From an uncultured Actinomycetes bacterium (GTDB lineage: Bacteria; Actinomycetota; Acidimicrobiia; Acidimicrobiales; RAAP-2), in the NCBI GenBank assembly GCA_903893955.1, contig CAITOG010000062.1, positions 1 through 9,359 on the forward strand: a DNA stretch of 9,359 nt, in the 5' to 3' direction. The stretch's first letter is position 1; the number at the start of each line of letters is the position of its first letter. Both the position numbers and the translations under genes were made by a program. Under the pieces are notes generated by a model that saw only the letters and a list, made by a program, of their open reading frames with translations, was not told where the DNA came from and did no database searches. Below, piece by piece: positions 6,191 through 9,359 of the stretch.

Positions 6191-6196
6191 TAGCCT
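6191..6196 (+). promoter_or_regulatory. TANNNT -10 box, possible leaderless SRPBCC transcript
   Basis: TAGCCT is followed by TCGGTG and the ATG at 6203. The hexamer and six-base gap are the same as those before the APC permease start, and no Shine-Dalgarno sequence is present. The gene could also be read through from mftD, which ends only 36 bp upstream. Confidence 0.5.
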
Positions 6197-6202
6197 TCGG
6201 TG

Positions 6203-6679
6203 ATGGAGCTCACTGACTCGATCATGATCATTGGCGACAAGGCAGCGGTCTTCGATGCCATCTCGCAGCTCGACCAGATGGGACGGTTCTCTCCTGAGAA
6301 CACTGGTGGCACCTGGCTCAAGGGAGCGACAGGTCCGGCGGTCGGCGCCAAGTTCAAGGGCACCAACAGCCGCGATGGTGACACCTGGTCGACCGTCGCC
6401 ACGGTCAGGGACTACGAGCCGCCGTCGCGATTCGCGTTCGACGTCACCTATGGGCCACTCAAGATCTCCTCATGGGAGTTCACCATCGAACCGGATGGCG
6501 ACGGCGTCAGACTGACAGAGCGTTGGGTGGACCGACGAGGTCGGCTGGTCCGCTGGCAGGCGGCTCGAGGTGGTGAGGATGATCGCGAGGAGTTCACGGC
6601 GACGTCGCTCAGCGAGACGCTCGCCGCCGTCAAGCAGTTCATCGAGGCTGGTGCCACGAGCGACCCTGGCGCTGCCTAG
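6203..6679 (+). CDS. SRPBCC-family (polyketide cyclase/dehydrase-like) protein
   Basis: This is a 158-residue soluble protein with the length and pattern of the START-like SRPBCC fold. An N-terminal strand (ELTDSIMIIGDKAAVFDAIS, 2-21) leads into the helix that opens this fold. MGRFSPENTGGTWLKGATGP at 26-45 corresponds to the usual W-rich loop. GAKFKGTNSRDGDTWSTVAT then VRDYEPPSRFAFDV form paired strands, and a C-terminal helix (about 130-150) would close the cavity. Family members bind hydrophobic ligands or lipids; no catalytic role can be assigned. ATG 6203 is preferred over GTG 6200 because it sits at leaderless distance from a TAGCCT box. The gene lies 36 bp after mftD on the same strand, so a functional link is possible but unproven. 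Its TAG stop shares CTAG with the stop of the convergent ABC ATPase gene. Confidence 0.82.
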   Translation: MELTDSIMIIGDKAAVFDAISQLDQMGRFSPENTGGTWLKGATGPAVGAKFKGTNSRDGDTWSTVATVRDYEPPSRFAFDVTYGPLKISSWEFTIEPDGDGVRLTERWVDRRGRLVRWQAARGGEDDREEFTATSLSETLAAVKQFIEAGATSDPGAA

Positions 6680-7464
6680 AGCCGTCCGGCCTCGATAATC
6701 CGCTGGAGGAACCTCCTGGTGGCGGGATCGTCCGGGTCCTCGAAGATCTTGCCGGGAGGACCGGACTCGATGATCCGTCCCTCCTCGAGGAAGCAGACGG
6801 TGTCGGCCACCTCCTTGGCGAAGCCCATCTCGTGGGTGGCGAGCACCATCGTCATGCCCTGCTGCGCGAGCTCCTCGACCAAGCCAAGCACCTCGGCAAC
6901 GAGCTCCGGGTCGAGCGCAGAGGTGATCTCATCGAGGAGCAGGATGCTCGGCCCCATCGCCAGTGCCCGAACGATGGCGACTCGCTGCTGCTGACCGCCT
7001 GAGAGGCGGTCGGGAAAGTCTGCCGCCTTCTCGGCGAGTCCGATCCTCGCCAGGAGCTCGGTCGCCTCCAGCTCGGCGGCAGCCTTGGAGCGCTTGAGCA
7101 CTCGCCGAGGAGCGAGGGTCACGTTGTCGAGCACGCTCAGGTGGGGGAACAGGTTGTAGGACTGGAACACCATCCCGATGTGCCGACGCACCGCATCGGG
7201 ATCGATCCGCTCGTGCCCGAGGTCGTGGCCGAGGAGCTCGATGGTCCCTGCATCGATCGGCTCGAGGAGGTTGCAGGTCCGCAGCAGCGTTGACTTGCCG
7301 GAGCCGGACGAACCGATGAGGCAGACCACCTCGCGGCTGCGCACCGTCAGGTCGATGCCCTTGAGCACCTCGAGGTCGCCGAATCGCTTGTGCACGCCCT
7401 GGAGGCTCAGCACGACCTCGGCTTCTGCTTCGGTAGCCCCGCTGTTGGATGAAAGCGCGGTCAT
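6676..7464 (-). CDS. Polar amino acid ABC importer, ATP-binding protein
   Basis: This 262-residue ATPase powers the importer encoded just upstream. All nucleotide-binding motifs are intact: Walker A GSSGSGKST (51-59), Q-loop glutamine 101 in MVFQSYNLFPH, signature LSGGQQQR (154-161), Walker B ILLLDE (174-179), D-loop SALD (182-185) and switch histidine 211 in LATHEMGFA. The FQSYNLFPHLSVLDNV and ATHEMGFAKEVAD segments are typical of the GlnQ/HisP/ArtP group that energises uptake of polar amino acids. The ATG at 7464 overlaps the permease TGA as ATGA, which suggests translational coupling. The open frame extends upstream to 8109, but that part is only an out-of-frame reading of the permease gene. 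The stop at 6676-6678 overlaps the stop of the SRPBCC gene. Confidence 0.96.
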   Translation of the reverse strand: MTALSSNSGATEAEAEVVLSLQGVHKRFGDLEVLKGIDLTVRSREVVCLIGSSGSGKSTLLRTCNLLEPIDAGTIELLGHDLGHERIDPDAVRRHIGMVFQSYNLFPHLSVLDNVTLAPRRVLKRSKAAAELEATELLARIGLAEKAADFPDRLSGGQQQRVAIVRALAMGPSILLLDEITSALDPELVAEVLGLVEELAQQGMTMVLATHEMGFAKEVADTVCFLEEGRIIESGPPGKIFEDPDDPATRRFLQRIIEAGRL

Positions 7465-8384
7465 GGCGAGCTCGTTGCCGCTCCGGCACCACCGTTGCCG
7501 GCGAGCCGACGATTGCGGTCCTTGGCCATGATGCGGTCGGTATAGCGGGTGAGCGGGACAGTCACGGCGAGGAACAGGAGCGAGGCGATGGTGAAGCCCG
7601 AGTAGTTGAACTCGACGCCGCCAGCGATCTGTGCCGCATGCACAGCTTCTGCGACGCCCAACGTTGAGACGATGGCGGTGTCCTTCTGGAGCGAGGCGAA
7701 GTCGTTGAGCAGGGCGGGCAGGACGTTGCGGATGGCCTGTGGCAGGACGACCCGACGGAGCGTCGTTCCAGCTGACAGGCCGAGGCTTCGTGCCGCCTGG
7801 ACCTGGTTCGTCGGCACCGAGAGGATCCCGGCGCGGTAGACCTCTGAGACATAGGCGGTGTAGGAGAAGACGAGGACGAAGCCGGCGTAGACCACCGGTG
7901 ACTGGGTCGAGATCCCCGGGATGTTCAATGAGGGCACCCCGAAGCCGATCCAGAGCATCACCAAGATGACCGGGACCCCTCGGCCGAAGTCGGTGTACGC
8001 GATCGCCACACCCCGGAACGGCATGAGCACCGGGCCCCTGGTCATTCGCAGCGCGGCGATCCCGAGGGCGAGGATCAGCACGATGATCTCGCACACGATC
8101 GACAGCCACAGGTTGAGCAAGAAGCCCTTGCCGACCGAGAGGATGCCCTTCTGTGGATCACCCTTGAAGGCGATCCACATCTGATGGACATCGAGGAAGC
8201 CCTTTCGGAAGGCCGCAGCAGACGGACTTGCCAGGAGAGCGATGATCAGCCCGATCACGACGATCGTCGAGACCGTGCTGGCGATGGTGCCGGCTCGCCC
8301 TCGCAGGCGCGGTCGCGACGATGAGTAGAGCGAGATCGGCGGCTCGTCCCGATCTATGAGAGCGCCAGCGCTCGTTGGCGGCAC
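7461..8384 (-). CDS. Polar amino acid ABC importer, permease
   Basis: This is a 307-residue inner-membrane subunit of the His/Glu/Gln/Arg/opine permease family. A basic cytoplasmic N-terminus precedes helix 1 (about 36-56). A loop of about 30 residues (57-87) follows, then helices at about 90-113, 137-152, 162-182 and 265-280. AYTDFGRGVPVILVMLWIGF at 129-148 is the family's conserved R-G-P segment. EVYRAGILSVPTNQVQAARS then LGLSAGTTLRRVVLPQAIRN (181-220) is the EAA loop that contacts the ATPase. Only one permease gene is present, so the pore is probably a homodimer. The start is GTG, only six bases after the binding-protein stop, with no visible ribosome site, so it probably depends on translation of the gene before it. 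The Gly/Ala/Ser-rich tail after residue 295 looks unstructured. Confidence 0.95.
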   Translation of the reverse strand: MPPTSAGALIDRDEPPISLYSSSRPRLRGRAGTIASTVSTIVVIGLIIALLASPSAAAFRKGFLDVHQMWIAFKGDPQKGILSVGKGFLLNLWLSIVCEIIVLILALGIAALRMTRGPVLMPFRGVAIAYTDFGRGVPVILVMLWIGFGVPSLNIPGISTQSPVVYAGFVLVFSYTAYVSEVYRAGILSVPTNQVQAARSLGLSAGTTLRRVVLPQAIRNVLPALLNDFASLQKDTAIVSTLGVAEAVHAAQIAGGVEFNYSGFTIASLLFLAVTVPLTRYTDRIMAKDRNRRLAGNGGAGAATSSP

Positions 8385-8390
8385 CGTGGC

Positions 8391-9299
8391 CTAGGGCTGG
8401 ATCTGGGGGACGCTGTTGTAGATCCCGAGGTACTTCGTGGACAGCGCGCTCAGCGTGCCGTCAGAGCGCATCTTGTCGAGGGCCACGTTGACGCAGGTCA
8501 CCAGAGGGTTGGCCTTTTGGAAGAGCAGGCCGAAGTGCTCGCCAGTCGAGGGGAACTGACCAACCTGGGTGCCGTTCTTCACCTGGCTCGTTGCCATGTA
8601 CTGGCCATCAGGCGTGTCGACCACGATGGCGTCCACCTGGTGGGTCTCGAGGGCAGAGACAGCCTGGTCGAGGGTGTTGTAGACGCGAGGCGACTTCGTG
8701 GGCTGGATGTTGGTGTTGATGTAGGCGAGGCCGGTCGTGCCGATCTGATCACCGTAGAGGTAGCTCTTCAAGTCGCTGGGGCTGTGCGCCTTGGTGATCG
8801 GGCTTCCCTTGAGAGCGACGATCGACTGGGTGGTGTCGTAGTAGCTCTTGGAGAAGGTCACGACATTCTCCCGGTCAGGCGTGACGGAGATCTCGTTGAT
8901 GTCGAAGTCGAACTTCTTCGGACCCGGGGCGTAGCTCGAGGAGAAGGCCTCGGTGACCCACTTGACGTCGTTGTGGCCGAAGCCGAGCAGCGCCGCAACG
9001 TCGTAGGCCACCGCTGACTCGTAGCCCTGTCCGTTGCTCGGTGTGTTGTCGACGAACCACGGTGTGTAGACAGGGTTGTCTGTCGCCACCGTGAGCGTTC
9101 CCTTGTTGAGCACCTCGCTCTTGACGGTCTGCTGGCATGCAGCCAGGTCGCCGGTCGCAGCCGTGGTGGTGGTCACGGGAAAGGTGGGAGCGGGCTTCGC
9201 AGTGGTCGAGGAGCTCTGGCTGCTCGTCGACGAGCAGGCGGCAGCGGTCAGCGCGAGTGCGGCGAGCGCGAGGGCAGCGAGCTTGGGGGTGGGTCGCAT
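8391..9299 (-). CDS. Polar amino acid ABC importer, substrate-binding lipoprotein
   Basis: This is a 302-residue family 3 solute-binding protein. A signal peptide (MRPTPK then a hydrophobic run to about 18) ends in TAAAC, with the lipid-modified cysteine at 22. A Ser/Thr-rich tether of about 30 residues follows. The binding fold starts near 55 and contains GTLTVATDNPVYTPWF (67-82), GYESAVAYDVAALLG (92-106), FDFDINEISVTPDRENVVTF (130-149) followed by SKSYYDTT, DQIGTTGLAYIN (184-195) and DAIVVDTPDGQY (223-234). The layout matches an actinobacterial subgroup whose members carry two non-lipid cysteines, here 55 and 269, possibly a disulfide. The substrate is probably a polar amino acid, not resolvable further. 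ATG 9299 is chosen because GGAG lies five bases upstream and the signal peptide begins there; the in-frame start at 9332 would overlap a likely -10 box. This is the first gene of the operon. Confidence 0.94.
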   Translation of the reverse strand: MRPTPKLAALALAALALTAAACSSTSSQSSSTTAKPAPTFPVTTTTAATGDLAACQQTVKSEVLNKGTLTVATDNPVYTPWFVDNTPSNGQGYESAVAYDVAALLGFGHNDVKWVTEAFSSSYAPGPKKFDFDINEISVTPDRENVVTFSKSYYDTTQSIVALKGSPITKAHSPSDLKSYLYGDQIGTTGLAYINTNIQPTKSPRVYNTLDQAVSALETHQVDAIVVDTPDGQYMATSQVKNGTQVGQFPSTGEHFGLLFQKANPLVTCVNVALDKMRSDGTLSALSTKYLGIYNSVPQIQP

Positions 9300-9304
9300 G
9301 TGGT

Positions 9305-9308
9305 CTCC
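9305..9308 (-). promoter_or_regulatory. Ribosome binding site of the binding-protein gene
   Basis: On the minus strand GGAG (within GATGGAG) is followed by ACCAC and the ATG at 9299. It supports this start over the in-frame codon 11 triplets upstream. Confidence 0.65.
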
Positions 9309-9331
9309 ATCGGTGGTGCAGGTGTTCGACA

Positions 9332-9337
9332 ACGCTA
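9332..9337 (-). promoter_or_regulatory. Candidate -10 box for the ABC importer operon
   Basis: On the minus strand TAGCGT fits TANNNT. Transcription from near 9325 would give a leader of about 25 nt containing the GGAG site. The -35 position falls at the window edge (TGTGAG at 9359-9354) and is a poor match, so the call is tentative. Confidence 0.4.
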
Positions 9338-9359
9338 CAGAAGCGAAGGGGCACTCACA

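Noticed and set aside
6993..7011. Hairpin GACCGCC-TGAGA-GGCGGTC as a terminator
   Set aside because: It lies within the ATPase gene over the codons of the invariant DRLSGGQ signature and has no following U-run; the symmetry comes from the coding sequence.
7465..8109. Upstream extension of the ABC ATPase frame to a 477-residue protein
   Set aside because: The extra 215 residues are an out-of-frame, Arg/Pro/Gly-rich reading of the permease gene; the true start is the ATGA overlap at 7464.

Overview
The window is high-GC, densely packed chromosomal DNA that reads as an actinobacterium. The support is an MftD-type mycofactocin enzyme, an SCO6745-like protein, a DUF4436-like membrane protein, GTG starts, TANNNT boxes placed for leaderless transcripts, and an actinobacterial-style solute-binding lipoprotein. 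An acidimicrobial or related deep lineage would fit, but this is inference; nothing here fixes the genus. There are no RNA genes, insertion sequences, CRISPR arrays or phage genes, and no gene-free stretch longer than about 160 bases.

Layout, left to right. (1) 3-716 (+) is the 3' part of an SCO6745-family-like gene cut by the window edge, followed by a membrane-anchored DUF4436-like protein (794-1738, +). (2) An NAD(P)-binding epimerase-like protein (1735-2664, -) and a TetR-family repressor (2778-3470, +) diverge from a 113-bp region packed with repeated TGCTCGC/GCGAGCA half-sites. This is the clearest regulatory structure in the window. (3) An APC-family amino acid permease (3436-4836, -) runs into the 3' end of the TetR gene and diverges from mftD (4994-6166, +), the FMN-dependent pre-mycofactocin synthase. 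A small SRPBCC-fold protein (6203-6679, +) follows mftD. (4) A three-gene polar amino acid ABC importer reads leftward: lipoprotein binding protein (8391-9299), permease (7461-8384) and ATPase (6676-7464).

How the genes fit together. The TetR gene and the epimerase form a self-contained regulator/target pair; the predicted epimerase promoter is covered by two operator-like sites. The ABC genes form one operon, with a 6-nt gap and then an ATGA overlap. mftD belongs to mycofactocin maturation, but none of the other mft genes is in the window, so it is either separated from its cluster or at the edge of one. All three convergent gene pairs overlap at their ends: two share a single CTAG in which each strand reads its own TAG stop, and one overlaps by 35 bp. 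That leaves no room for ordinary intergenic terminators. I found no clearly new multi-gene system. The most informative signals are the operator array, the isolated mftD and the tail-to-tail overlaps.
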